This document shows, one piece after another, positions 18,701 through 28,400 of a stretch of 64,000 nucleotides of DNA; positions within the stretch are counted from its first letter, which is position 1, and each line of letters begins with the position of its first letter. A program made the position numbers and the translations under genes. Location of the stretch: assembly GCF_040151475.1 (NCBI RefSeq), contig NZ_JBDKWG010000153.1, forward strand, positions 62,001-126,000, given 5' to 3'. The notes beneath the pieces were generated by a model that saw only the letters and a program-made list of their open reading frames with translations, was not told where the DNA came from and searched no databases. The stretch is from CAXBNB01 sp040151475. GTDB taxonomy: Bacteria; Bacteroidota; Bacteroidia; Cytophagales; Cyclobacteriaceae.

Positions 18701-19173
18701 GCTGAACCTTTAATAACCACAGAAGCACCCGGAAGACCTTCTCCGTTTTCATCTGTGACTTTTCCTGAAATATCCACTTCCAGGATAATTTCAATTTTCT
18801 TTTCAGCAATGTTTCTGGGGTCTTTGGATACCAACAGTTTGTTGTTGATCCTTTTGAATTTCACTTCAGCCTTTTTGGCTATTTCTAACAATAGAAGCTC
18901 AAAGTTTTCACCTTTTGAAACGAAAGTATATTTTTCATCCTTGTTTACAAGATTGGTTTCATAGCCAATAGTAAAATTTGTTTTCTGACTAATTTGATCC
19001 AGTAGCTGCTGCAAGCTCACATTTTCCACTGCGAGATCAACAAAAATCTCTTCCAATTTTTGGCTATTAGAATTAGTGGCCAGTAGCAATTGCATTGCCA
19101 CTACCTGAACCAAAAAGACATAAAAAAGTTGCTTTGATGCGAACATCAGTACTTTAAGTAATTTTAAATACAT
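15760..19173 (-). CDS. SusC/RagA-family TonB-linked receptor with STN signalling domain, locus 2
   Basis: A 1137-residue outer-membrane receptor. Order: signal peptide (to about residue 35), STN domain (about 40-120), carboxypeptidase-regulatory-like domain (ISGKVTDENGEGLPGASVV, about 130-205), linker EEVVVTALGIEKDAK, plug (GNALTGKVAGVNVSN, QPLYVVDGVP, VLKGNSAGALYGSRASNGV) and a beta-barrel ending RSFGFNLSIKF with a terminal aromatic. It imports a ligand with SusD (14219-15748), using TonB energy. The STN domain would report ligand binding to the FecR at 19314-20300, making susCD self-inducing. A likely antisense-RNA terminator lies just upstream at 19215-19248. Confidence 0.95.
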   Translation of the reverse strand: MYLKLLKVLMFASKQLFYVFLVQVVAMQLLLATNSNSQKLEEIFVDLAVENVSLQQLLDQISQKTNFTIGYETNLVNKDEKYTFVSKGENFELLLLEIAKKAEVKFKRINNKLLVSKDPRNIAEKKIEIILEVDISGKVTDENGEGLPGASVVIKGSATGTTTDFDGNYKLAVPSDATIIVSFVGYKNQEIVVGSQSVIDITMQVDAEQLEEVVVTALGIEKDAKALGYAVTQLDGKGFTEAREINVGNALTGKVAGVNVSNIASGPAGSTRVVIRGNSSISGNNQPLYVVDGVPIDNTTLGSAGQWGGKDWGDGLSSINPDDIESMTVLKGNSAGALYGSRASNGVILITTKKGKNRKGIGIELNSNFTFDKIINTYDDLQTEYGQGRLGLKPTTAEEALSYGKNTWGAKLDGSPVYQFDGVERPYSYVGNNINNFYNTGKTLSNTVSLTAGDETKNIRVSISDMDNTSVIPNSGMDRNTFTVSANGKFAKKLTLTTKIQYNIENVKNRPNLSDSPGNTNYSVANMPTNVDVRTLKGSTSKIGANADGTELGQNNNAFVNNPYWTAYQYETRDKRDRLIASGQMRYDFTDWLYLQGRVGTDWYTSRRRDLVPYGTNGSNGSLTETEIRQRETNAEFIFGMDKTFGDFRINSFFGGNRMRKSNERFDLSGTDFQVPFFHSITNFVNVQSNLDQGEVGINSLFGSAEVSYKNVLFLTMTGRNDWFSTLEPETNSVFYPSAALSFAFSDLMELPSWFTFGKVRTAWSEVGGAPLTPYRTNLTYNIVGGHQGASLGSVSSSEVPNRALRPLKVSEIEIGMDLRFFNDRLGLDIAYYDRKTTNDILSATLSNATGFSSAAVNIGEMTNKGVELLLRGTPVKGAFTWDVSFNYANNKNEVVKLADGLDVLVADQSRTQRAWIQHIVGQPFSSIVGYRQQRIDGQLVFGEFGGPFAKRDSETSILGKGVAPVTGGISNDFYYKNFNLSFLLGFQMGGSIHSGTNTLFYTNGLHEGTLAGRENGLSFTALNTEGISEDYVVTPEELEDYYWVQSNWITEYVVYSSDYVKLRSFVLGYTLPGKLIERTPFNSVNISFVGRNLWLIHSKTDNIDPESTYNNGNSQGLEYTAVPQSRSFGFNLSIKF

Positions 19174-19214
19174 ATTTTTACAATTAAGATGGTAAAACTT
19201 ATAATTAGTTTTCG

Positions 19215-19248
19215 GCTTGGGATTGTTACAGCAATCCTGAGCTTTTTT
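19215..19248 (+). terminator. Plus-strand intrinsic terminator between fecR-2 and susC-2
   Basis: An 11-bp stem (19215-19225 with 19232-19242, two wobble pairs), a 6-base loop and six T residues on the plus strand. The neighbouring genes are both on the minus strand, so it would end an antisense transcript. It occupies the same place as the hairpins at 983 and 33934. Confidence 0.6.
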
Positions 19249-19313
19249 ATTTCCTGCCTAGCAGGCACATAAAATAGGGTCAACAAATCTTTACTTCGTC
19301 ATATTGCACGTTT

Positions 19314-20300
19314 TTAAATGGTACAGCCATTTCCTGTTAATGTGATGATGTTTTCTTTCGATATTTCGTAATCCACATTGAGAATGAATTTCAATTCTTT
19401 AAGAATCTTTTCCAGAGGTTCATTGGAATACACATTGCTGAATTTGCAACTCTTAATTTTTTCATTTGAAAATTTAATTTTTACACCAAACCATTTTTCC
19501 AGTTCTTTTGACGCCTCCAACAAACTGACATTTTTGAAAACCAAGCGATTGTCTTTCCATGCCAGTGCTTCTTCCAATTCTACTGTATTTACTATCAAAT
19601 CATTACTAGTCTCAGAGACTACTACCTGCTGACGTGGAATCAGAAACACTTTCGATTTTTTTGAGTCACTTGTATTATTGAGTTCAACTTCAACCTTACC
19701 TGTTGCTACTGTAACTTTTTGATCAGCTGCATTATAGGCATCCACGTTGAAAGATGTACCAAGCACTGTGGTTGTCAGGTTTTCAGTAATTACTTTAAAG
19801 GGAAGGTTTGGATTTTTCACTACATCAAAAAAAGCTTCCCCCTTAAGTTGTACCTCACGAATGGAATTACTAAAGTTTTCATTGTAACTTATTTCACTTT
19901 CAGAATTCAACCTTACGGTAGAGCCATCTGGTAAAACTACCGTTAACTTTTGACCTGCACTGGTACGTTTTTCAACCAACTGTAAGCTGTCTTGTTCGGG
20001 ATATACACTGTCTTTCTGATAAAAAAACCAGGTTAAACCAAAAATCACCGTGATGGATGCGGCTATTTTAAGTGTAGATTTCCAATATTGCCTTGTTGGT
20101 TGTTCGTCAGATACTATCCGTTCAGTTAATTTAGACAATAAGCGAATTCTGGTTTCTTCCAATTCATTTACATCCCAGGAATCAATAACATTATGCTCTG
20201 ACATCTGATTGCAAAATTGTTCGTATAGTTTCTTTTCTTCTTCGGTACACTGATACATACTGTATCTATCTGCCAATTCGAAAAATTCTTGTTTTGTCAT
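19314..20300 (-). CDS. FecR-family anti-sigma factor (locus 2)
   Basis: A 328-residue FecR-type regulator. Residues 1-80 are the cytoplasmic sigma-binding part. One membrane helix follows (LKIAASITVIFGLTWFFYQ, about 82-100), then the FecR domain (LTVVLPDGSTVRLNSES, KGEAFFDVVKNP, TTVLGTSFNVDAY) and a C-terminal DUF4974-like domain (LEKWFGVKIKFSNE, then LKFILNVDYEIS). It should hold the sigma factor of 20422-21030 until the STN domain of SusC-2 signals. It lies 121 bp downstream of that sigma gene. Confidence 0.93.
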   Translation of the reverse strand: MTKQEFFELADRYSMYQCTEEEKKLYEQFCNQMSEHNVIDSWDVNELEETRIRLLSKLTERIVSDEQPTRQYWKSTLKIAASITVIFGLTWFFYQKDSVYPEQDSLQLVEKRTSAGQKLTVVLPDGSTVRLNSESEISYNENFSNSIREVQLKGEAFFDVVKNPNLPFKVITENLTTTVLGTSFNVDAYNAADQKVTVATGKVEVELNNTSDSKKSKVFLIPRQQVVVSETSNDLIVNTVELEEALAWKDNRLVFKNVSLLEASKELEKWFGVKIKFSNEKIKSCKFSNVYSNEPLEKILKELKFILNVDYEISKENIITLTGNGCTI

Positions 20301-20421
20301 TTTTTGTGTGATTTGATAATAAGTGTTGTTACCAAGACTTTACACACACACTTTTTTATACTTTTTTTTCAAAAGGTAATTAATACGTCAAATAAGGCAC
20401 TTTTGAGTAGAGAAAATACAG

Positions 20422-21030
20422 TTACAGGGATTCAAAGAGAAAGGCAAACAACAAAAAATGAATGTCTTTGTTGAGTCGAATCCGTATTTTTTGAAGTGCT
20501 TTGGTAATTTGATTTTCTACCGAACGAATAGAAATATTCAGCTTTGTTGCTATTTCTTTGTTGGACAGGTGCTCGAACCGGCTCATTTGAAATATTTGAG
20601 CGCAACGCTTGGGCAACTCTTTTGTAATATCATCAATTTGACGAAGCAGCTCGTTCAAATCTATTTGATGCTGAATTTTATCTGAATAATTCAAACTGTT
20701 AACGATAGCATCTGTAGAGTCATCAAATTTTATCTTCCGAATCTGACTGGCCACCTGAAAACGTACCGCCTGAAATAAATAAGCTTTAGGGTTCTTTATT
20801 TCCAAAGAATCGTGTCGTTCCCAAATGGCAGTAAACACTTCTTGCAAACAGTCTTCCACCAAATCCTTTTGCTTATACAAACTAAATGCAAACCCATACA
20901 AATCCTTCCAATACTTATCAAACAATGCATTAAATGCCATTTTATTACCCATATTGATCTGACGAATCAATTCCAGGTCATTAGCACCACGCACATTATT
21001 TGACTCCATGCATTCGGGTTTATTTCTCAC
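20422..21030 (-). CDS. ECF RNA polymerase sigma factor, FecI-like (locus 2)
   Basis: A 202-residue ECF sigma factor. Region 2 is at about residues 20-90 (FNALFDKYWKDLYGFAFSLY, then VEDCLQEVFTAIWERHDSL) and region 4 at about 130-185 (LPKRCAQIFQMSRFEHLSNK, EIATKLNISIRSVENQITKA). The first ATG is at 21030; a second at 21009 is possible. It is the first gene of locus 2 and should direct polymerase to susC-2. A perfect -7 box (TACATTTG on the minus strand) lies 31 bp before the first ATG. Confidence 0.93.
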   Translation of the reverse strand: MRNKPECMESNNVRGANDLELIRQINMGNKMAFNALFDKYWKDLYGFAFSLYKQKDLVEDCLQEVFTAIWERHDSLEIKNPKAYLFQAVRFQVASQIRKIKFDDSTDAIVNSLNYSDKIQHQIDLNELLRQIDDITKELPKRCAQIFQMSRFEHLSNKEIATKLNISIRSVENQITKALQKIRIRLNKDIHFLLFAFLFESL

Positions 21031-21060
21031 AAAGGTTAAGATCTTTGCTTATAGTGACTC

Positions 21061-21068
21061 CAAATGTA
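21061..21068 (-). promoter_or_regulatory. Bacteroidota-type -7 box upstream of sigma-2
   Basis: Read on the minus strand, the bases are TACATTTG, a perfect match to the Bacteroidota -7 consensus TAnnTTTG. It would place transcription start about 20-25 bases before the first ATG of the sigma gene. I do not see a clean -33 TTTG at the standard distance, so this is tentative. Confidence 0.4.
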
Positions 21069-21227
21069 TGCACTTTACTTTAAATAGTCTAAATCAAAAT
21101 GTGCAATATCCAGGCGATCAAAGCCAAATGAAATGATCGATTATAAACAAACTAAAGTCAAAAGAAGTCAAAAGCTAGTTTTATGAATGATTTTCAGAAT
21201 GAGGTGTGGTTTCTGTAAAATATCAGA

Positions 21228-22148
21228 TCAAAGGTTATTTTCCAGTAAGCTTTTGATGATATCATTCCTATAAGATTTCCGATCACTAATATTCTCTTCC
21301 AAAACAATAGCCAAGTCTTTGTGCAAGGAAGCTGGTGTCAGCTTTTTTAGTAAAGCTATTTGTGTAAAGTAATCCATTTGACCAAAACGCTTCGCAAAAA
21401 AACTTTGTGACATACTGTCCGCAACTACTTTAGCAGGCATTTTCTCTAAGGCATTTTTCGCATAATACCCTTTACTATTCTGAAAGGTCTCCAGTACTTC
21501 CGGTAAATATTTAACAAAATCATTTTCAGAGAAATTATTGATCAGGAAATAATTTATCTCCTGATCTGCCTGTCTGACTAATTCCCTTACCAGGTTTTTA
21601 TCAAGCAACTTTATAGTTGAGGTTTGAATGCTGTCAACCACCGATCCATTGGCAATATGCCATAAAGCATAACATGAATACACCGCCCCTTCGATGACAT
21701 TGTCTTTGACCTCCTGAATAGTAGCACCTGTAACACCATCCACTTCTGAAGTACGAGTGTCTTTCACCAGATTATCTTTTGTGTATTTTGACAATACAGA
21801 ATTTGGGTTACTCAGGATATTTTGAAGTTTGATGTAATCGACATTGGTAAAAGGCTCATGATCCAGTTTGGTTAATTCCTGACCCGGGATGGTATCATAT
21901 CGAAGAAATCTTCCAATTGGATCCCATGAAAAATCAATTTCTACCGCATAGCATTTGTCTTTTTCGCAAATGGGAGTAAAAATATGCGCCTTATACCCAT
22001 TGAGCAATCCCAAACTATCAAATACCTGATGAAGCTCAATTTCGACAGAATCAGTAAGGTCGATACTGGAATTTGATCCTTCTTTGAAAGATGTTCCTGA
22101 CTCATTGAAAAGCGCAAAGGCAATCAGTAAACCAACTAATCTGAGCAT
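21228..22148 (-). CDS. Secreted protein with FMN-bind-like motif, last gene of locus 3
   Basis: A 306-residue protein with a short signal peptide (MLRLVGLLIAFALFNESG). Around residues 130-150 it carries VDGVTGATIQEVKDNVIEGA. This resembles the flavinylation motif of NqrC/RnfG-type FMN-binding domains (D/S-GAT-x-T), but the final Thr that takes the FMN is replaced by Gln. The C-terminal half is helical with HEAT-like character (YFTQIALLKKLTPASLHKD) and has no motif I know. Its start codon overlaps the stop of the FAD oxidoreductase gene by one base (TAATG), so the two are translationally coupled. The sequence suggests an electron-transfer or assembly partner, but the function is unproven. Confidence 0.6.
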   Translation of the reverse strand: MLRLVGLLIAFALFNESGTSFKEGSNSSIDLTDSVEIELHQVFDSLGLLNGYKAHIFTPICEKDKCYAVEIDFSWDPIGRFLRYDTIPGQELTKLDHEPFTNVDYIKLQNILSNPNSVLSKYTKDNLVKDTRTSEVDGVTGATIQEVKDNVIEGAVYSCYALWHIANGSVVDSIQTSTIKLLDKNLVRELVRQADQEINYFLINNFSENDFVKYLPEVLETFQNSKGYYAKNALEKMPAKVVADSMSQSFFAKRFGQMDYFTQIALLKKLTPASLHKDLAIVLEENISDRKSYRNDIIKSLLENNL

Positions 22149-24013
22149 TACTTAACTTTCTGTGTCTCCATAAGTGTTCCTCCTTCATTATAATTCTGAA
22201 TAAACGGTAAGCTCGTATCCCCCACACCCTTTTGCATTAATTTTTCAAGTTCTGAAAAATAATTTTGATAAACATCTCTTGGTTCAGCTTTATGATCTGT
22301 GGCTACTGATGCCGCCATTCCAACTACTTCTCCCATCATACCTCCGGTACGCATCACCCTTACTGTTCCCAGTGCAATATGAGAAACGCTGATATCTCTA
22401 CCTGCCATCATTAGATTTTTAATGTTTTTGGAATACAAACATCTGAATGGAATTGGATAAGGGTAAATTTTAATGTGCTTGGCAATCGAACGAAATGCTT
22501 CTCCTTCAAATTTTTCTAAATTTTCTTCATCTGGATAATGTAAGTCAATCGTCCAGGATGTGGGTGCCGTTCCATCAGGTAATAATTCCTGATTTCTTAA
22601 TTCATTTTCCGTCAAAATATAGTCTCCAACCAGTCGGCGAGACTCACGTTTACCGCCAACATAAGCCAGCCACTTCAGTTTTTCGTTTCTGAATTTCTCC
22701 TTATTGGAATAGTGATTTTTCAAATAAGACCAATTGGAGTAGGCTACAATTAAACCATAATCCCTGATAAATTCAGTTTCCTTTATCATGTCCTTGCCCA
22801 TTCCAGTCTCCCAATTCCAATCTCCACGGGTAATGGCGAATGCTTTCTCCTCACTCCAGGGTAAACCCCATTCAATATCCGGATAATCAACAGGCATACC
22901 GGCATCTTCAGAAAACCATTGCACTGAAATACCCATAGTCAGATTATCTGCTTCCTCCGGAGCAGTAGGCTCATTGAACTTGCTCCGACTTTCCCTACCA
23001 GTCATATACTCTGCTCCAGCCAGATAACCGATCGTTCCATCACCAGTACAATCTGCAAATAACGGAGCATTGAATGCCAGTTTTTCACCCGTCTCCAAAT
23101 TTTGGGCGATCACCTTAACGATCCTGTTTTCTTTTGTTTCTACCTGATTGGCATGGTGGTTCAAGAAGAGTGTAAGATTCGGTTCGGCTAAAACAGCCTT
23201 CAACTTCTTATCATCTTCATAGTGACCCTTTGGATGGGCATTTCCTCCCTTTTCTGGTCCAATTTCATTGACCAGGTTGCCTATGGCAGGATAGGGTTCC
23301 AAATTAATACGTCCTGCTAGGTGTACCCTTACTTCTGAACTATTGTTTCCGCCAAGCACAGGCCGATCCTGAATAAGTGCAACTTTAACCCCCAACCTTG
23401 CTGCAGATATGGCTGCACAGGTACCTGCCATACCTCCGCCAATAACTACAAAATCAAAATCACTTTCTTTGGGTTCTTTACTCCATCCCAACAATTCACC
23501 TCTTAGCATTTCCAACCCCTCGATATTATTTGGTGGAACGTCATTTTTCTCTTGAGTAAAGTAAATGGCATCACATCTGCCATCAAAGCCAGTAAGGTCA
23601 TGAAGTGAAATCTCAACGTTGAGGTCATCTATTTTCACCTTTCCCCCAGAAACCCAATTCCAATTCCGATCCTGAATCCCAAATGTTTTCGGATTCAAGA
23701 CACCATTTATTCCAACCTGAAATTGACCTGCTGGTTTGTCTGACCATTGAGCGTTCCAATTTCTTGTTCTTACGAACATTTTGTAAGTACCTTGTTCGGG
23801 AAATGTAACTTTGGTTGATGCATCAGCTACTGGTTTCCCCATACCATGAGCCAATAGATACGGTGAACCCATTACATCCATAGATTGCTGGTCAATGAAC
23901 CAACCACCTTTTTTGTCGAAACTTTCTGTTTCTATCAAAACAGCATTTCTATTTTGACTTATGCCTGTCGTATAGCACAACAAAGCAATAAGAGCAATTA
24001 CTAATGTTTTCAT
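22148..24013 (-). CDS. Secreted FAD-dependent oxidoreductase (FAD_oxidored family)
   Basis: A 621-residue protein. After a signal peptide (LVIALIALLCYTTGISQ), residues ~20-160 form a beta domain like a carbohydrate-binding module (GTYKMFVRTRNWNAQWSDKP). A Rossmann FAD site then begins at about residue 183: DFVVIGGGMAGTCAAISAAR, then VALIQDRPVLGGNNSSEVRV. The C-terminal flavin motif is NLMMAGRDISVSHIALGTVR. This family is common near glycan loci and DUF1501/DUF1553 genes of Planctomycetes and Bacteroidota; the substrate is generally unknown. It is the third gene after the SusCD pair of locus 3 and is coupled to 21228-22148. Confidence 0.88.
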   Translation of the reverse strand: MKTLVIALIALLCYTTGISQNRNAVLIETESFDKKGGWFIDQQSMDVMGSPYLLAHGMGKPVADASTKVTFPEQGTYKMFVRTRNWNAQWSDKPAGQFQVGINGVLNPKTFGIQDRNWNWVSGGKVKIDDLNVEISLHDLTGFDGRCDAIYFTQEKNDVPPNNIEGLEMLRGELLGWSKEPKESDFDFVVIGGGMAGTCAAISAARLGVKVALIQDRPVLGGNNSSEVRVHLAGRINLEPYPAIGNLVNEIGPEKGGNAHPKGHYEDDKKLKAVLAEPNLTLFLNHHANQVETKENRIVKVIAQNLETGEKLAFNAPLFADCTGDGTIGYLAGAEYMTGRESRSKFNEPTAPEEADNLTMGISVQWFSEDAGMPVDYPDIEWGLPWSEEKAFAITRGDWNWETGMGKDMIKETEFIRDYGLIVAYSNWSYLKNHYSNKEKFRNEKLKWLAYVGGKRESRRLVGDYILTENELRNQELLPDGTAPTSWTIDLHYPDEENLEKFEGEAFRSIAKHIKIYPYPIPFRCLYSKNIKNLMMAGRDISVSHIALGTVRVMRTGGMMGEVVGMAASVATDHKAEPRDVYQNYFSELEKLMQKGVGDTSLPFIQNYNEGGTLMETQKVK

Positions 24014-24031
24014 TTTTGTATTTGTTTTTAA

Positions 24032-25471
24032 TTACGATAAAATTTCATTTACTACTCTTCCATGAACATCCGTTAACCGAAATCTTCTTCCCTGATATTT
24101 AAAAGTGAGTTTTTCATGATTCACACCAAGCAGGTGCATTAAGGTAGCCTGAAAATCATGAACATGAACGCCATCACTTATTATGTTATATCCAAAATCA
24201 TCGGTACTACCATATACAGTACCCGCTTTCACTCCGGCTCCTGCCATAAACAAAGTAAAACATTTAGGATGGTGGTCTCTACCATAATTCGTAGTACTCA
24301 GTGTACCTTGAGAATAATTTGTGCGACCAAATTCACCTCCCCATATTACGAGTGTATCTTCCAAAAGCCCCCTTTGTTTTAAATCCATGATGAGGGCAGC
24401 TGACGGTTGATCGGTTTCTTTGCATTGTTTTTTTATCGCATTGGGCAAGTTGCCGTGCTGATCCCAACCCTGATGGTAGAGTTGCACAAACTTCACGTCT
24501 TTTTCAATCAATCGTCTGGCAAGCAAACAATTGGCAGCATAAGTGCCTGGTATTTTACTATCCTCCCCATACATCTCATAGATGTAGTCTGGCTCTCCAG
24601 TGGTATCCATGATTTCAGGTACCGAAGTTTGCATTCTGAATGCCATCTCATATTGAGACATTCTGGCTCTAATCTCAGGATCACCAACTCTATCAAATTG
24701 TATTTCCTGAAGGGTATTCAAATGATCAAGTTGTGTACGTCGGTTCTTTTCAGAAACGCCGGGAGGATTTGACAAGAAGAGTACCGGGTTTTTTCCAGCT
24801 CGAAATTGTACGCCCTGATGCTCAGAAGGAAGAAAGCCATTACCCCAAAGCCTGGAGTAAAGCGGCTGACCAAATTTGTCCTTTGTTACTAAAACTACAA
24901 AACCCGGCAAATTGGAATTATCACTACCTAATCCATAGCTCACCCATGAACCAATAGATGGTCTGCCCGGAAATTGTGAACCTGTTTGAATGAAAGTAAC
25001 TGCCGGATCATGGTTAATCACTTCGGTGTACATTGATTTTATGAAGCAAAGTTCGTCGGTGATTTTTGCAGTATGTGGCATTAATTCACTTACCCATGCT
25101 CCGCTTTGTCCATGTTGTTTAAAATTGAAAAGTGAACCTGCCAATGGAAAAGAAGTTTGGCCAGCACTCATTCCTGTGAGTCTCTGTCCTTGTCTTACAC
25201 TTTCAGGCAACTCTTGTCCGTTCAGTTTATTCAACAGTGGTTTATAGTCGAACAAGTCCAACTGCGACGGAGCTCCACTTTGGAATAAGTAAATCACTCT
25301 TTTTACTTTAGGAGTAAAATGCGGCTGTCCCAGAATACCCCCAGACTCTGGTATTCCCGCATTTAAACTAAATGGATGCATCATCGAACCTAATGTCAGA
25401 GCACCTAATCCTAGCGAAGTTTTCGTCAGGAAATCTCGTCTAGTGTAATTACTCTTTTGGTGATTGCACAT
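24032..25471 (-). CDS. DUF1501 protein with Tat signal
   Basis: A 479-residue protein with a twin-arginine signal (YTRRDFLTKTSLGLGALTLG), so it is exported folded. The body belongs to the DUF1501/sulfatase-like superfamily: KRVIYLFQSGAPSQLDLFDY at the start, then HQGWDQHGNLP, DTLVIWGGEFGRTNYS, GRDHHPKCFTLFMAGAGV and GVHVHDFQATLMHLLGVNHE. The conserved Asp/His residues look like a metal site of the alkaline-phosphatase fold. DUF1501 proteins nearly always pair with a DUF1549/DUF1553 cytochrome protein, which here is the next gene upstream with a 4-bp gap. The chemistry is not established. Confidence 0.92.
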   Translation of the reverse strand: MCNHQKSNYTRRDFLTKTSLGLGALTLGSMMHPFSLNAGIPESGGILGQPHFTPKVKRVIYLFQSGAPSQLDLFDYKPLLNKLNGQELPESVRQGQRLTGMSAGQTSFPLAGSLFNFKQHGQSGAWVSELMPHTAKITDELCFIKSMYTEVINHDPAVTFIQTGSQFPGRPSIGSWVSYGLGSDNSNLPGFVVLVTKDKFGQPLYSRLWGNGFLPSEHQGVQFRAGKNPVLFLSNPPGVSEKNRRTQLDHLNTLQEIQFDRVGDPEIRARMSQYEMAFRMQTSVPEIMDTTGEPDYIYEMYGEDSKIPGTYAANCLLARRLIEKDVKFVQLYHQGWDQHGNLPNAIKKQCKETDQPSAALIMDLKQRGLLEDTLVIWGGEFGRTNYSQGTLSTTNYGRDHHPKCFTLFMAGAGVKAGTVYGSTDDFGYNIISDGVHVHDFQATLMHLLGVNHEKLTFKYQGRRFRLTDVHGRVVNEILS

Positions 25472-25475
25472 ATTT

Positions 25476-28400
25476 TTATCTTTTATTATAAGTTTCGTCC
25501 ATATTAAAAAGGGTATTTGATAAGACTGTCAGGGTAGCCATTTCCACCGGATCAAATTTATTATCCACCTTAAAATCACCCACTGATAAGTAATCAACTA
25601 CTCCTGATTCGTCTTTGCGGAATTCAGTCATTTCTTCATGATAGAGGGACTCAAAGACAGACAACTCCTCCTCATTTGGAAGTCTGCTTAATGCCAGTTT
25701 AAACCCCGTTTCGATTTTTTCTTTCAAAGAATCTCCAGCCTCCTTCTTTATTCGCAACGCCAAAGCCCTGGACGCTTCAAGGAACTGGGGATCATTGAGC
25801 AATACAAGAGATTGTAGGGGCGTATTGGTTCGCTCTCTCTTAATTGTACACACCTCTCTGCTTGGAGCATCGAATATTGTCATAAATGGTGGCGGGGAAG
25901 TCCTCCTAATAAAGGTGTACATGCTCTTTCTATATTGCCTTTCATCCCGATTTCTAATATAATACATCAGTTTATTAGAGAAATTCCCCTTTTCAATCCA
26001 AAGGCTATCCGGTTGATAGGGCTTTACACTTTCCCCTCCAATATTTTCATTGAGTAAACCACTTGCAGCCAAAACATTGTCCCTGATAAATTCCGCCTGC
26101 CAACGATAACTTGGTGCTCTTGCCAGCCATATGTTTTCATTATCCTTTTCGAGATGAATATCCGTGATCTTGGAATCCTGACGGTAGGTATGACTCATGA
26201 CCATAAGCTTGATAAGAGATCTTAAATTCCAATCAGATTCTACAAACCAAATGGCCAACCAGTCCAACAATTCGGGATGGGTTGGAAGATCTCCCTGACT
26301 GCCAAAATCGTGTGCTGTACCGACTATCCCCCTTCCAAAAATCATCTGCCAATATCGATTTACTGCCACCCTTGCTGTAAGCGGATTTTTTTTATCAAAC
26401 AACCATTGACTCAATCCGAGCCGATTTTTTGGCAGGCTATCTGACATTTCTAAAATCTTAGCAGGTGTCCCTGCTTCTACAGATTCACCGAGGGCATCAT
26501 ACACACCTCTGTTCAATATGTATGTCTGTCTTGGTGGATCCATCTCACGCATCACTGTCAACTCTGCAATCGAATCCAGAATATTCAACTTTTCGGTTCT
26601 AAGTGCCAATAACTTTTCAGATACCTCCTTTATTTTTTTCTTTTTAGGGTGAAAAATTACAGGTACTTTACCTTCATGAGATTGGTTAAATATCGATTCC
26701 ACCTGCGAGGGGAGCACTTCTACATCAAAGACAGATAATTCATCAATAGTCCCCTTCAATACACCATTATCGCCAGTTCCTATCCTGGTGTTTTTACCCA
26801 TTAGCAATCCCCGTGAGTCTCGCTCTAGTTTCCCTGTAAGTGGCAAAATACTTTTGTACAGCTCATCATAAATCACCTTTTTCTTGGCCTTCTTTTTGTC
26901 TATGTATATGGATATGCCTTCAGCTCTAGAAGATCCATCATAAGTAAAAAACAAATGAGACCATTCATTGAGGGATATTTTATCAACTGTTTTTACATGG
27001 ACGTAATTATGAGGAAGTTGGCTTATCAATTGTACTGCTACCTGATTCGTAGAATCGAGGTAAAAATTCCAACCACGCCAATAGCTATTTTTCCACCCAC
27101 CATTACCGATGATTAATTTAGTTTTTCCTGTCTCTTCGGAGAGCTTGACCCAGGCTGATACTGAGAATGACTGTGTGGCCTCAAACTGACCAAATGATTT
27201 TATCAATACACGATCATCCTGATGATCAAAAAAACGTGCTTTACCTGAGATCCCATCAATTTCATCAGTATTGTTTTGAACCGTCAATGGTCTTTCGTCT
27301 ATATATTTTGAAGATTTAGTCTCGGTTAACTTTTCAAATGAATGGTGTAGAATAGGCTTTATTTTTTCAAATTCATTACTTTCTACAAAAGATGAAATGG
27401 CCTCTATTTCAGTTTTCTCAAATCGGTATGAGGTTTCCCAGTCAGAAATTTTAGCGTCCAGTTCAGAAATCTTTGCATCCTGCTCTGCGTCGGACAACAG
27501 AACCATAGGACCAAAGTCATTATCATTCCCAATCATCCCAAGTTCTTTTATATTATTGAAAAAGGCACTAAGCTGATAATATTCCTTTTGGGAAATGGGA
27601 TCAAACTTATGGTTATGGCATCTGGCACATTCCACTGTTAATCCCAAAAAAGCAGTGCCCACCGTATTTGTTCTATTCCCCACATATTCGAGTCTATATT
27701 CTTCATCGACTATTCCTGATTCTGAATTGGTGGGGTTGTTGCGATTAAAAGCTGTTGCAATGATTTGATCCTTCGTAGCATTAGGCATTAGGTCACCTGC
27801 CAGTTGCTCACTCACAAATTCGTCGTAAGGTTTGTTTTCTTTAAAAGCATTGATCACCCAGTCCCTCCAAGGCCAAACAGTCCTCAATCCATCGGAATGA
27901 TGCCCGTGAGAATCGGCGTATCGTGCCAAGTCCAACCATTCCAAGGTCAATCGTTCTGCATGAGCATCGGTGCTCAGTAATCTATCCACAACCTTTTCAT
28001 AGGCATTATCAGAATTGTCATTGATGAAATCATCAATCTCACCAAGAGTCGGAGGAATACCCGTGAGCTCCATGGTTACCCTCCGAAGCAATTGATTCTT
28101 CGCAGCTACATTAGAGGGTTCCAAACCATTTTGACCTAATTTATTCTGGATAAATAAGTCAATTTCATTATTTACTTTCCACCCGTCAATGGGTTTCGGC
28201 AAGTCTCGCTTCTCTGGAGGAATAAATGCCCAATGCTCCTTCCATTTTGCTCCCTGTTCCACCCATTTGATAATCGATGCTTTTTCATACGCTGATAAGA
28301 AATAATTGGATTCAGGAGGTGGCATCATGTACTCCTTATCTTCACTCAAAATTCGGCTAATCGATGCACTTTCTGATAGATTTCCTGAAACAAAAGCAAA

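Noticed and set aside
19250..19275. CCTGCCTAGCAGG palindrome near fecR-2, similar to the MITE centre
   Set aside because: Only a short palindrome matches; no terminal repeats or target duplication, so it is not a third MITE copy.
24407..24772. A 121-codon plus-strand frame in the DUF1501 gene
   Set aside because: The DUF1501 protein on the other strand has conserved motifs throughout; this is a shadow.
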